Assembly: GCA_965242775.1 (NCBI GenBank)
Contig: CBDETI010000024.1
Location: forward strand, 499,467 to 563,466
Direction: 5' to 3'
Length of the DNA: 64,000 nucleotides
From: JAWPMT01 sp965242775
GTDB taxonomy: Bacteria; Bacteroidota; Bacteroidia; Cytophagales; Cyclobacteriaceae
The notes beneath the pieces are model-generated. The model was not told where the DNA came from and did not search any database. It was given only the letters and a program-made list of their open reading frames with translations. Below, piece after piece: positions 1 to 8,605 of the stretch. Numbering within the stretch: the stretch's first letter is position 1; the number at the start of each line of letters is the position of its first letter. The translations under genes and the position numbers were made by a program.

Positions 1-944
1 TGAACCTCGCCCACTGCTGCCGAAAAATACGATCCTCCATGACCCTCCGTGACATCACGCAAGGCTCTGGTACTGGATAAATTTGAAACGGTATTTCCTT
101 TTCTTTTGCTCAATACATAGTCAGCCACTGCGACCAACGTATACTCTTCGCCGAAGGGCTCCCCATCTTCGCAGACTAATACCAGTCGGTCCACATCAGG
201 GTCCACCACTATCCCCAGGTCATAATCCCCCGACTGTAGTTCACTGCAAATCTGTGTAATGTTTTCTGGCAGGGGTTCTGGGCTGTGAGGGAAAACACCG
301 TTAGGTTCACAGTACAATTGTGTGGTGGTAACCCCAAGTTTTTCTAGTAAGGCAGGGACGGCAATGCCTCCTGTGCTATTGACAGCATCAACCACTACTT
401 TGAATTTCCTGGCGCGAATAGCGTCCACATCCACTAGGTCATGCTCCAGGATTTTTTCAATATGCTTGTCGATATAACCTTTTTCTTTCGAATAGACCCC
501 AAATTTTTTTGGTTCCACAAAATTTACTTCCGGGTTTTCGGACCATTCCAGGACTAATTCGCCATCCTTTGTTGAAATAAATTCTCCTTTTTCATTCAGC
601 AGCTTTAGGGCATTCCATCCAGCAGGGTTGTGGCTGGCTGTGATAATGATACCTCCAGCTGCTTTTTCCATGATCACCGCCATCTCAACGGTAGGGGTCG
701 TGCTCAAACCCAGGTCCAGGACATCAATCCCTTGAGCGATTAGCGTATTTGCAACAAGTTGCGAAATAGTTTTACCAGAGGGTCTTGCGTCTCTTCCCAA
801 AACGACCAAAGTGTTTTCCGTACGTTCCTTCAGCCACATACCATAAGCCGCGGCAAATTTTGTAACGTCGAAAGGAGAAAGCGTTTCACCGGCTTTTCCT
901 CCGATGGTACCTCTGATACCAGATATTGATTTTATTAGTGTCAA
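1..944 (-). CDS. glmM: Phosphoglucosamine mutase, 5' part (cut by window edge)
   Basis: Alpha-D-phosphohexomutase that should interconvert glucosamine-6-phosphate and glucosamine-1-phosphate on the way to UDP-GlcNAc for peptidoglycan. About 314 residues are present and the frame is open at the window edge; the family is usually about 450-460 residues, so the C-terminal third is missing. The start is a TTG at 944, the first start-like codon after an in-frame stop, with AGGA just upstream. The product begins with the typical SISGIRGTIGG. Seen: the phosphoserine loop TASHNP (Ser104) and the metal-binding loop DPDVDR near residue 250. Phosphomannomutase/phosphoglucomutase activity is the alternative, since these families share both motifs. 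Confidence 0.85.
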   Translation of the reverse strand, partial: MTLIKSISGIRGTIGGKAGETLSPFDVTKFAAAYGMWLKERTENTLVVLGRDARPSGKTISQLVANTLIAQGIDVLDLGLSTTPTVEMAVIMEKAAGGIIITASHNPAGWNALKLLNEKGEFISTKDGELVLEWSENPEVNFVEPKKFGVYSKEKGYIDKHIEKILEHDLVDVDAIRARKFKVVVDAVNSTGGIAVPALLEKLGVTTTQLYCEPNGVFPHSPEPLPENITQICSELQSGDYDLGIVVDPDVDRLVLVCEDGEPFGEEYTLVAVADYVLSKRKGNTVSNLSSTRALRDVTEGHGGSYFSAAVGEV

Positions 945-1089
945 GTCCTGTCTTTTTTAGCGGTGCGCAAAGAAAGATAGAATTCTTTTCTGCTGCTGGG
1001 ATTACCCTGAGTTATTTTGAATTTGTAGTAAGGATTTGCCTTCGGAAGTATTGACTTAGTTCAACCTGCGAAGGCTGAATGATCGGCAG

Positions 1090-1320
1090 TTAATCGAATT
1101 TTGCCAGGACTTTATTGACCTCAGAATCGGGGTTACCACAAGCTTCTCCCGCCTTAACGGTCTTGCCGCAGTAGCCGCATTGGGCTCCTTCTTTGTTTAA
1201 ATAGGGGGATTGGGAGGCGCAGGTGCCCTTGAACTCTCCATTTTTCAGAAAGATCAATCGCACGGACATTAGGATGAAAAATGCCGCGATAAGTCCAATT
1301 CCTAGCAAAACAGTTGTCAT
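1090..1320 (-). CDS. Small membrane protein with cysteine cluster (NqrM-like?)
   Basis: 76 residues with one N-terminal membrane segment (about residues 3-25) and a short tail holding four cysteines: one in GTCAS, two in CGYC and one in ACGNP. The layout, one helix followed by a Cys-rich tail beginning GTC, resembles DUF539/NqrM, the small maturation factor that helps deliver iron to the sodium-pumping NADH:quinone reductase. The spacing is not identical and I could not run a profile search. A perfect TAnnTTTG box and an AAGGAGG lie directly upstream of the ATG, so expression looks real. It diverges from mazG. Function otherwise unknown. Confidence 0.6.
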   Translation of the reverse strand: MTTVLLGIGLIAAFFILMSVRLIFLKNGEFKGTCASQSPYLNKEGAQCGYCGKTVKAGEACGNPDSEVNKVLAKFD

Positions 1321-1339
1321 AACCTCCTTTTTAGTGTTG

Positions 1340-1347
1340 CAAATTTA
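1340..1347 (-). promoter_or_regulatory. Bacteroidota -7 box for the Cys-rich membrane protein
   Basis: On the minus strand this reads TAAATTTG, a full match to the Bacteroidota housekeeping -7 consensus TAnnTTTG, about 20 bases before the start codon at 1320. A TTG lies about 24 bases further upstream, which is slightly too far for an ideal -33 element. A GGAGG follows, ending two bases before the ATG, unusually close. Confidence 0.5.
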
Positions 1348-1401
1348 AGCAATATTGCGTCGGTAGCATATCAACAATTCTCCCGGAGAAAGATTCAATT
1401 T

Positions 1402-2220
1402 ATGGCCAAGCAACTTTCAAAACCAGATGCCAATCGTCAGCAGAAGCTCGAGGCTTTCGATCGACTACTCACTATCATGGACGAATTGCGAGAGAACTGT
1501 CCATGGGATAAGAAGCAGACCATGGAGTCGCTGCGTCACTTGACTATTGAAGAGACTTACGAGCTTTCAGATGCGATTTTAGACAACAACCTTGAGGAGG
1601 TCAAAAACGAGCTTGGCGACTTAATGTTGCATTTGGTCTTTTACGGACGCATTGCCAGCGAGACCAGGGATTTTGATATCGCCGATGTGCTCAATCAGGT
1701 CTGTGAAAAACTAATTAGGCGCCACCCCCATATCTACGGCGATGTGGACGCAAGCGATGAAGAAACGGTCAAGGCCAACTGGGAGAAGATCAAACTAAAA
1801 GAGAAGGGAAATAAATCTGTTTTGGGAGGTGTTCCCTCCTCACTTCCAGCTTTAGTTAAAGCCATGAGGATTCAGGAAAAGGCCCGTGGCGTTGGTTTTG
1901 ACTGGGACGACAAATCCCAGGTATGGCAAAAGGTCGAAGAGGAGATGAGTGAATTTAAGGCGGAGTTTGATATTGAATCTGACCAACCGGTGGATTTGGA
2001 CCGGGCGTCCGGGGAGTTCGGAGACATGCTTTTTTCGCTAATTAATTATTCACGGTTTGTCAATATCAATCCCGAGGAAGCACTGGAAAAAACCAATCGA
2101 AAGTTCATCAAGCGATTTCAATATTTGGAATCGGCCTCTAAGGCAGAAGGGAAAGATCTGTCCTCGATGAGCCTCGAGGAGATGGATCATTATTGGGAAA
2201 AGGCAAAATCGATGAATTAG
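1402..2220 (+). CDS. mazG: Nucleoside triphosphate pyrophosphohydrolase MazG
   Basis: Hydrolyses (d)NTPs to NMP and pyrophosphate, a housekeeping clean-up enzyme that also lowers damaged nucleotides. 272 residues, the normal length for the two-domain form. The first MazG domain shows CPWD (33-36), the metal-binding EExxE at 50-54 and ELGD at 70-73. The second domain, from about residue 165, carries GFDW, a glutamate-rich helix (EEEMSEF) and GEFGD. It stands alone between a divergent membrane gene and a DUF1761 gene 53 bases downstream. Confidence 0.93.
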   Translation: MAKQLSKPDANRQQKLEAFDRLLTIMDELRENCPWDKKQTMESLRHLTIEETYELSDAILDNNLEEVKNELGDLMLHLVFYGRIASETRDFDIADVLNQVCEKLIRRHPHIYGDVDASDEETVKANWEKIKLKEKGNKSVLGGVPSSLPALVKAMRIQEKARGVGFDWDDKSQVWQKVEEEMSEFKAEFDIESDQPVDLDRASGEFGDMLFSLINYSRFVNINPEEALEKTNRKFIKRFQYLESASKAEGKDLSSMSLEEMDHYWEKAKSMN

Positions 2221-2273
2221 CGGATGGTAATCGCTTTCTGATTATCTTTCATTGTTCACCAACCTAATTTTTT

Positions 2274-2693
2274 ATGAATAATCTGAAAATCAACTACCTG
2301 GCCGTTTTGGTATCGGTAGTATGGATGTTTTTCCTTGGGTTCCTTTGGTACGGACCACTTTTTGGCGAAGCCTGGCTGGGAATGGTCGGAATGGACATGG
2401 CCACGGCGGAAGCCAATCCTCCGGGGGCTAGTATTTGGATGGCCAACATCTTTGCAAGCGCCATGGGCGTTTACGCGTTAGCCTGGGTTTGCATGAAGAT
2501 GGGGGTAGAAAGTGCCGTAAACGGTCTAATGACAGGCGCCTTTATAGGTATTGCCTTCAACCTGCTACCAGGGATGGTAAACGGGTTCTTTGCACAGGCG
2601 CCCTATGGCTTGGCTTGGATCCAGGGAGGATTTCAGGTAATTGGATGGTCGGTCGCCGGTGTTATCCTGGGGGCTTGGCGAAAGTATGCATAG
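2274..2693 (+). CDS. DUF1761 family membrane protein
   Basis: 139 residues with four predicted membrane helices (about 7-27, 53-73, 83-103 and 115-135). The N-terminus, a Tyr/Leu-rich helix ending FLWYGPLFG with a following WLGMVG, is the signature I know from DUF1761 proteins. No function is established for that family. It lies 53 bases after mazG and 15 bases before the next gene, so the three could be cotranscribed. Confidence 0.75.
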   Translation: MNNLKINYLAVLVSVVWMFFLGFLWYGPLFGEAWLGMVGMDMATAEANPPGASIWMANIFASAMGVYALAWVCMKMGVESAVNGLMTGAFIGIAFNLLPGMVNGFFAQAPYGLAWIQGGFQVIGWSVAGVILGAWRKYA

Positions 2694-2708
2694 TACCAAA
2701 GATCAGTA

Positions 2709-3146
2709 GTGAAGGTAAAACTGGAAACAAAGGTTTTATCCTCACTTGTTGACATCAGGGAGGGCTTTGGCGAAGAGCTGTTCACGGCGCTAAACCCTCC
2801 CTTTCCTCGGGTAAAACTTCAACGTTTTGATGGCTCACATAAGGGAAGTGTTATTTCCATAGCGCTTGACTTTTGGTTATTTCGGCAGTCATGGGTTAGC
2901 ACCGTAACGGAGGACGGAACCGACGAGGGTAAATGGTTTTTTGTTGATGAGGGTACGGAATTGCCATTTTTTCTCAGGAAGTGGCGACACAGACATGTAG
3001 TCCGACAACATACTGACTATTGCATTATAACAGACGATATTGATTACTCTTCCGGCTACTTGCTAGTGGACATTGTTTTGTACATGCCGATGTATCTTCA
3101 ATTTTTGTATCGAAAGCCCATTTATCGTCGCTATTTCGCCTCCTAA
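2709..3146 (+). CDS. SRPBCC-fold protein (conserved in Bacteroidota)
   Basis: 145 residues starting at a GTG; no in-frame ATG sits nearby and the N-terminus MKVKLETKV reads as the first strand of the fold. The body has the alternating strand pattern of SRPBCC (START/Bet v1-like) hydrophobic-ligand-binding proteins, with the stretches ALNPPFP, LQRFDG and LPFFLRKWRH that I associate with a conserved Bacteroidota subfamily. It probably binds a hydrophobic small molecule, but the ligand is unknown. It sits just downstream of the DUF1761 gene. Confidence 0.6.
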   Translation: MKVKLETKVLSSLVDIREGFGEELFTALNPPFPRVKLQRFDGSHKGSVISIALDFWLFRQSWVSTVTEDGTDEGKWFFVDEGTELPFFLRKWRHRHVVRQHTDYCIITDDIDYSSGYLLVDIVLYMPMYLQFLYRKPIYRRYFAS

Positions 3147-3238
3147 CACGTAATGCAGGAAGGAATTTTGCCGGTGTTATGGTAAACAAATACTTGGGAA
3201 GTCCTTTTTCCTTATTTTAGGCGTCATTTTTCACCCCT

Positions 3239-3484
3239 ATGACTACCGAGCTCTCAACAGCGCTGACCCTTTTAATTATAGGAATGATCACGGTTTTCGT
3301 GGTACTCCTCCTGGTCGTATTGACGGGAAACGCGCTTATTTCAATCGTCAACAGACTGTCTCCGGCGGCCCCGATCACTTCACAAAAAGATGAGGAGGCT
3401 TCAAAGGTTGCTGCCATTACCGCCGCAGTGGAGGTATTCACACAGGGGAAAGGACACATTACAAAAATTGATAAAATAAGATAA
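3239..3484 (+). CDS. oadG: Sodium pump decarboxylase, gamma subunit
   Basis: Small membrane anchor subunit of a biotin-dependent, sodium-translocating decarboxylase. 81 residues with one membrane helix (about 8-32) followed by a polar tail, as in OadG, where the subunit ties the alpha carboxyltransferase to the beta pump. First gene of the oadG-oadA-oadB operon; its stop overlaps the oadA start by one base (TAATG), which points to translational coupling. The family diverges quickly, so the call depends largely on position. Confidence 0.8.
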   Translation: MTTELSTALTLLIIGMITVFVVLLLVVLTGNALISIVNRLSPAAPITSQKDEEASKVAAITAAVEVFTQGKGHITKIDKIR

Positions 3485-5358
3485 TGGGAAGGGAAATAGG
3501 ATTAAGCCTCATTTATAGAGACATGTGGCAGTCCTCGGGAAAGTACATGCCACGAGTAGACCAACTAGTCAAAGTCGCCGAGCCGATCATAGACATGGGT
3601 TGTTTCAAAAGGGTAGAAACAAACGGAGGAGGATTCGAGCAGATTAATTTGCTATATGGAGAAAACCCCAACACCTCCGTGAGACAGTGGACCCAGCCAT
3701 TCAATGACGTGGGAATTCAAACGCACATGCTGGAGCGGGGACTAAACGGCCTCAGAATGTATCCAGTTCCCAAGGATGTCAGGAGGCTAATGTTCAAGTT
3801 GAAAAAAATTCAGGGTACCGATATCTCCCGGTCATTCGACGGCCTTAATGACACCCGCAATTTGAAACTCTCCATCGACTATGCGAAAGCGGGTGGAATG
3901 ATCGCCCAGGCTGCTTTGTGTATTACGCACTCTGAGTTGCACACGGTCGAGTACTATGTGAAGATGGCCGAAACCTTAATGGGAATGGGCGCGGAGGAAA
4001 TCTGCATCAAGGACATGGCAGGTATTGGTCGGCCGGCTTCCATGGGTAAATTAGTTGCCGGCATCAAGGCGCTTGATAAAGATATATTGGTGACGTACCA
4101 TGGCCACTCGGGTCCAGGGTTTTCAGTCACTTCTTCTCTTGAAGCGGCCAGAGCAGGGGCTGATTTCATTGATGTTGGCATGGAGCCGCTTTCTTTCGGG
4201 ACAGGGCATGCTGACTTGCTTACAGTTCACGAAGTTTTAAGAGACGCAGGATTCTCCGTGCCCGATATCAACATGAAAGCCTACATGCAGGCTCGCTCCC
4301 TGACACAAGAATTCATAGATGACTTTCTGGGCTATTACATCAATCCGAAGAATCGGTTGATGAATTCGTTGCTGATAGGGCCGGGACTACCCGGAGGTAT
4401 GATGGGCAGTTTGATGTCCGATTTGGAGAATAACTTAAAGAGCCTCAACAAGTGGAAGGAAAAGAACAACCAACCGACCTTGTCCCAAGATGATTTGCTG
4501 ATCAAGCTTTTCGATGAAGTGGAGACGATCTGGCCCATGCTGGGCTATCCGCCGCTGGTCACACCCTATAGCCAATATGTAAAAAATGCCGCCCTGGTCA
4601 ATGTCATGCAGATGGAAAAGGGTAAAGAGCGTTGGTCCCTACTAGATGACAATACCTGGGACATGCTCCTTGGTAAATCCGGTCAGGTACCGGGTGAAAT
4701 CTCGGCCGAATTAAAGCAGTTGGCAGCAGAACAAGGGCGCGAGTTTTTCGATGGAGATCCGCAGGACCTATACCCAGATGCGCTGGAAGAGCTCCGCAAG
4801 GCAATGCAGGAGAAAGGTTGGGACACAGGTCAGGATGACGAGGAGTTGTTTGAATACGCCATGCATCCTCAACAATATGAGGCCTATAAAAGCGGCAAAG
4901 CCAAGGCTGATTTCGAAAAAGACCTGGAGTCGAAGAAGGCGCCTGCACCTACGGCAGAAGCAAGTCAACCTATAGCCGTTTCGTCACCGAAAACGCTGGA
5001 TATTGATGTCAATGGCGAAAAATTCAAAGTATCCATTTCTTATGGAGATCAAGGTGTGACTGCTCCCACTCCATCTCCTCAGGAATCCAACACACCACAG
5101 GCCATACCCACGCCAGTCAATGGACAGATCACTGAAATAACTGCTCCACTCGAAGGGAAAATATACCTGACCAAGGATCCAGGGGAGCAGCCGCTGAAGG
5201 TTGGTGATGCTGTGAAAAAAGGAGATGTCGTGTTATATATAGAGGCAATGAAGGTTACCAATGCTGTTAAATCTGATAAAGAGGGGACGGTTGCGGAAAT
5301 CCTGGTGAAAGAAGGCGATGACATATTTGATGATGATGTGCTGATCCGGCTGAAATGA
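3484..5358 (+). CDS. oadA: Oxaloacetate decarboxylase alpha subunit, biotin-carrying
   Basis: Cytoplasmic carboxyltransferase that moves CO2 from oxaloacetate (or a related acid) to biotin, feeding the membrane subunit OadB. 624 residues: carboxyltransferase barrel (1-290), a conserved PYC/OADA domain (about 300-470), a Pro/Ala/Glu-rich linker (475-545) and a biotinyl domain (550-624) with the biotin lysine Lys590 in EAMK. The metal site keeps the HGH and KDMAG motifs. The usual RDAHQS near the start is RDMWQS, which I believe is typical of a Bacteroidota clade. Overlaps oadG by one base and oadB by four. A methylmalonyl-CoA or pyruvate-carboxylase-B role cannot be excluded. Confidence 0.9.
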   Translation: MGREIGLSLIYRDMWQSSGKYMPRVDQLVKVAEPIIDMGCFKRVETNGGGFEQINLLYGENPNTSVRQWTQPFNDVGIQTHMLERGLNGLRMYPVPKDVRRLMFKLKKIQGTDISRSFDGLNDTRNLKLSIDYAKAGGMIAQAALCITHSELHTVEYYVKMAETLMGMGAEEICIKDMAGIGRPASMGKLVAGIKALDKDILVTYHGHSGPGFSVTSSLEAARAGADFIDVGMEPLSFGTGHADLLTVHEVLRDAGFSVPDINMKAYMQARSLTQEFIDDFLGYYINPKNRLMNSLLIGPGLPGGMMGSLMSDLENNLKSLNKWKEKNNQPTLSQDDLLIKLFDEVETIWPMLGYPPLVTPYSQYVKNAALVNVMQMEKGKERWSLLDDNTWDMLLGKSGQVPGEISAELKQLAAEQGREFFDGDPQDLYPDALEELRKAMQEKGWDTGQDDEELFEYAMHPQQYEAYKSGKAKADFEKDLESKKAPAPTAEASQPIAVSSPKTLDIDVNGEKFKVSISYGDQGVTAPTPSPQESNTPQAIPTPVNGQITEITAPLEGKIYLTKDPGEQPLKVGDAVKKGDVVLYIEAMKVTNAVKSDKEGTVAEILVKEGDDIFDDDVLIRLK

Positions 5359-6548
5359 AAGAACTACTAGAAAGGCTATATGCCATGACTGCCCTTCAGG
5401 ATGTCATGGAGCAGCCACAAATTCTGTTGATGATTCTGATTGCTTTTTTTCTGCTCTACCTGGGCATAAAGAAGCAATATGAGCCATTGTTGCTTGTCCC
5501 GATAGCCTTTGGAATGCTAGTCGCCAATTTTCCCGGTGGCCAAATGGGGGTAGTTAAGATTGACGAGAGTCTCACGCTCTATCAAATAGCTAAGCAGCAT
5601 GGTATTATGAATTTCGTCTATTACAGCCTTATTAAGACCGGATTTTTACCTCCGATCATTTTTCTTGGCGTAGGGGCACTAACGGACTTTGGACCCATGC
5701 TTCGTAATCTGAGATTGGCTTTTTTTGGAGCAGCCGCACAGATTGGTATTTTCACTGTCGTCATTTCCGCGGTTTATTTTGGGTTTACACTAAAGGAATC
5801 CGCGGCTTTAGGTATCATTGGCGGAGCTGATGGCCCAACTGCCATATATACCACCATCAAATTAGCACCGCACTTATTAGGGCCAATTGCAATAGCGGCT
5901 TATTCGTACATGGCCCTGGTACCGGTGATCATTCCCTTCGTTGTACGGTTCACCGCTACCAAGAAAGAACTAATGATCAACATGAAGGAGCAGGATAAAC
6001 TTTTCCCCTCGAAACGGCCAATTAAGAACCTTCAAACCCTCAAAATCCTGTTTCCTATAGCCGTGGCAACCGTGGTTGCGTTGCTGGTACCCTCCTCAGT
6101 TCCTTTACTGGGATTATTGATGTTTGGAAATCTGGTCAAGGAAATTGGTGCAACCACTGGCCGTTTGCATAAGGCAGCCTCGGACACCATCTTGAATGCC
6201 GCTACGATCTTTCTGGGACTGGCAGTGGGCTCCACTATGACAGCAAAGGCCTTTCTTAATGTTCAGACAATCATGATTATTGCCGGAGGCTTCATAGCTT
6301 TTGCCATTTCTATTGCCGGGGGCGTCTTAGCTGTCAAAGTTTATAATGTATTTGCAGCAAAAAAGATCAACCCGCTTATCGGCGCAACAGGTTTGAGTGC
6401 TGTACCCATGGCGTCGCGAGTGGCCAACGAAATCGCACTCAAACACGATCCAAATAATCACCTACTGCAGTATGCCATGGCAAGTAATATTTCTGGGGTG
6501 ATAGGTTCCGCGGTAGCGGCAGGTGTTTTGATTTCCTTTTTGAGCTAG
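5355..6548 (+). CDS. oadB: Sodium pump decarboxylase, beta subunit
   Basis: Integral membrane subunit that decarboxylates carboxybiotin and exports Na+. 397 residues, close to the usual length, with about ten hydrophobic segments. The signature GGADGPT lies at 156-162, and its Asp159 corresponds to the essential aspartate of characterised OadB proteins. A second conserved stretch, GFLPPIIFLGVGALTDF, precedes it. Starts inside the oadA stop (ATGA overlap). Completes a full three-subunit pump, which would let the cell turn dicarboxylate decarboxylation into a sodium gradient. Confidence 0.93.
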   Translation: MKELLERLYAMTALQDVMEQPQILLMILIAFFLLYLGIKKQYEPLLLVPIAFGMLVANFPGGQMGVVKIDESLTLYQIAKQHGIMNFVYYSLIKTGFLPPIIFLGVGALTDFGPMLRNLRLAFFGAAAQIGIFTVVISAVYFGFTLKESAALGIIGGADGPTAIYTTIKLAPHLLGPIAIAAYSYMALVPVIIPFVVRFTATKKELMINMKEQDKLFPSKRPIKNLQTLKILFPIAVATVVALLVPSSVPLLGLLMFGNLVKEIGATTGRLHKAASDTILNAATIFLGLAVGSTMTAKAFLNVQTIMIIAGGFIAFAISIAGGVLAVKVYNVFAAKKINPLIGATGLSAVPMASRVANEIALKHDPNNHLLQYAMASNISGVIGSAVAAGVLISFLS

Positions 6549-6569
6549 GGGTTCCGTAGCCCCTGACAA

Positions 6570-7283
6570 CTAGTCGTTGCGAACGAACTGATAATCCGAC
6601 AGGTCCCAATCGATAACGAGTCCCTTGCCAACGTTTTTGGCGATCTGCTCGCCGTACAGATGATGTACCAGGTAAAGTGCCACGTCATAAGACTTGGCCC
6701 CACCTGCAGACGTAAGTAGTGAGCCATCATGGACAAAAGAAACTTCGCGAATTACTTCCAGCTCAGGAAATGTGGTCTCATACCTGTCAATGTCTGATGG
6801 GAATGTGGTCGATATCTTTCCCGTGGCCAGACCTGCCTTGGCCAGTATAAATGCACCGTCACAGAGAGACATTTGATACTTTGCTTTTTCCCCGGTTGAT
6901 TTCACAAAGTCGATAAGCACTGTGTCTTCCAGGTCAGTGTCCATATTGTGTTCTGCACTTGGTACAATCAGGATGTCTATAGGAGGATAATCATCATCAA
7001 ACCCAAAATCAGGCAAAATCTTTAAACCTTCAAAAGTGGTGACGGTATCTTTCTCCTTGCTAATGGTGAAAACCTTAATACCCCCGTCGGTGTGGAAAAT
7101 GGTATGCTGAAAAATATCGTAAGGGGCCATCAGCTCAGAGTTGTAGACCCCATCTATAATTAAAAATCCAGCATTGAAGCTTTGCCCCTTGGCGACCGGT
7201 TTAATCGTCACCGGCTTTTTACTTTCCGGTTCATTACATCCCAGGAAGAGAGATATTACAAAAACACTAAAGACCGAACGCAT
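6570..7283 (-). CDS. DJ-1/PfpI family lipoprotein
   Basis: 237 residues. A short signal peptide ends in the lipobox LFLGC (Cys16), so the protein should be anchored in the periplasm or outer membrane. The mature part is a DJ-1/PfpI class I glutamine-amidotransferase-like fold: strand and loop FLIIDGVYNSE, then DILIVPSAEHN, then the nucleophile elbow SLCDGAF with Cys141. The start codon lies inside the last codons of metK (17-base overlap), so it is probably cotranscribed with metK. Members include glyoxalases, hydratases and AraC-type sensor domains; the substrate is unknown. Confidence 0.8.
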   Translation of the reverse strand: MRSVFSVFVISLFLGCNEPESKKPVTIKPVAKGQSFNAGFLIIDGVYNSELMAPYDIFQHTIFHTDGGIKVFTISKEKDTVTTFEGLKILPDFGFDDDYPPIDILIVPSAEHNMDTDLEDTVLIDFVKSTGEKAKYQMSLCDGAFILAKAGLATGKISTTFPSDIDRYETTFPELEVIREVSFVHDGSLLTSAGGAKSYDVALYLVHHLYGEQIAKNVGKGLVIDWDLSDYQFVRND

Positions 7284-8520
7284 TTTTCACTTTATCGACG
7301 TAATCAAGTTTTTCCCAGGTAAAAGTCTCGATTGTCTTTTCGACTGTTTTGTTTCCAGAGCGGAATACCACTTGCTTTTGTTCGGAATTCCGGCCCATGT
7401 GTCCGTATGCTGCAGTTTCGAGATATATGGGTTCTCGAAGTTTCAATCTGCGCTCTATGGCAACAGGGCGCATATCGAAAATTTCTAACAATTTATTGGC
7501 AATTTCTCCATCGGTCAGGTCCACTTTTGATGTTCCATAAGTATTTACATACAAGCCCATTGGTTCAACCACGCCAATTGCATAAGATACTTGGACAAGC
7601 ACTTCGTCAGCTACGCCAGCAGCCACAAGATTCTTTGCGATGTGTCTGGTCGCGTAAGCGGCAGACCTGTCCACCTTTGAAGGATCTTTTCCCGAGAAAG
7701 CTCCCCCGCCGTGGGCTCCTTTTCCACCATAAGTATCAACGATGATCTTTCGGCCGGTAAGGCCGGTATCGCCGTGAGGTCCGCCAATCACAAACTTTCC
7801 GGTGGGATTGATGTGGTATTTTATGTTGTCATCAAAGAGTGCTCGAATCTCCTGTTTCAGTTGCCCTTTGACGCGTGGTATCAAAATATTGATGATATCG
7901 GATTTGATTTTTTCCAGCATCGCCTCGTCGTTGGAATCAAAGTCGTCGTGCTGGGTAGAAACCACGATTGAATCAATTCGGATTGGCTGATTCTTGTCGT
8001 TGTATTCAATGGTTACCTGGGATTTAGCATCAGGCCTCAGGTAAGGAATGTCCGTGCCTTCTCGTCGCAGATCAGCTAGCACTCGAAGAATTCTGTGGGA
8101 TAAGTCCAGTGCCAAGGGCATATAATTTTCCGTTTCTTTGGTCGCATAGCCGAACATCATGCCCTGATCACCTGCTCCCTGCTCCTCGGGGTTGTCCCTG
8201 TCCACCCCACGATTGATGTCTTCCGATTGCTCGTGGATTGCAGAGATTACCGCACATGATTTAGAGTCAAATTGGTACTCGCTTTTCGTGTAACCAATTT
8301 TCTCTATGACCCCCCTTGCAATTTCTTGCACATCCAGGTATGAGTTTGATTTTACCTCACCAGCGAGTGTAACCAGTCCGGTGGTAACCAATGTCTCACA
8401 AGCCACCTTGGAACTTGGATCAAAGGCTAGAAAATGATCAATGAGCGCGTCTGAAATTTGGTCCGCAACTTTATCAGGGTGACCCTCAGAAACGGATTCC
8501 GAAGTAAACAAATAGGGCAT
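7267..8520 (-). CDS. metK: S-adenosylmethionine synthase
   Basis: Makes S-adenosylmethionine from methionine and ATP in the cytoplasm. 417 residues. I chose the ATG at 8520 because the product then begins MPYLFTSESVSEGHPDK, the standard start. The longer frame opening at 8553 would begin inside the promoter -7 box. Seen: the ATP loop GAGDQGMMFGYA, the glycine-rich GGGAFSGKD and the following KVDRSAAYA. Downstream it overlaps the DJ-1 lipoprotein gene. No SAM riboswitch fits in the roughly 25-base leader. Confidence 0.96.
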   Translation of the reverse strand: MPYLFTSESVSEGHPDKVADQISDALIDHFLAFDPSSKVACETLVTTGLVTLAGEVKSNSYLDVQEIARGVIEKIGYTKSEYQFDSKSCAVISAIHEQSEDINRGVDRDNPEEQGAGDQGMMFGYATKETENYMPLALDLSHRILRVLADLRREGTDIPYLRPDAKSQVTIEYNDKNQPIRIDSIVVSTQHDDFDSNDEAMLEKIKSDIINILIPRVKGQLKQEIRALFDDNIKYHINPTGKFVIGGPHGDTGLTGRKIIVDTYGGKGAHGGGAFSGKDPSKVDRSAAYATRHIAKNLVAAGVADEVLVQVSYAIGVVEPMGLYVNTYGTSKVDLTDGEIANKLLEIFDMRPVAIERRLKLREPIYLETAAYGHMGRNSEQKQVVFRSGNKTVEKTIETFTWEKLDYVDKVKNAFGL

Positions 8521-8550
8521 GCAAAAAAGAAATATATGTTTATTGGCGCG

Positions 8551-8580
8551 CAAAGTTATTCGAATTCCAGAACTATCAAA
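8551..8580 (-). promoter_or_regulatory. metK promoter, full Bacteroidota consensus
   Basis: On the minus strand TTTG (8580-8577), an 18-base spacer, then TAACTTTG (8558-8551). This matches both parts of the Bacteroidota housekeeping consensus. The predicted start of transcription is near 8545, leaving a leader of about 25 bases before the metK ATG at 8520. Confidence 0.7.
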
Positions 8581-8605
8581 CAGGGCTAAAACACTATCCG
8601 AATAC

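Noticed and set aside
2754..2808. GGGAGGG and CCCTCCC as a hairpin
   Set aside because: Both halves encode conserved residues of the SRPBCC protein and the spacing is too large for a simple hairpin.
3217..3459. Minus-strand frame over oadG
   Set aside because: It lies antisense to a recognised operon gene and has no recognisable protein features.
6546..6564. AGGGG/CCCCT hairpin between oadB and the DJ-1 gene as a terminator
   Set aside because: Five-base stem without a T-run on either strand; too weak to call.
8521..8553. Longer metK start (11 extra residues)
   Set aside because: The extra codons overlap the TAACTTTG box and spacer of a full consensus promoter, and the family starts at MPYLFTSESV.
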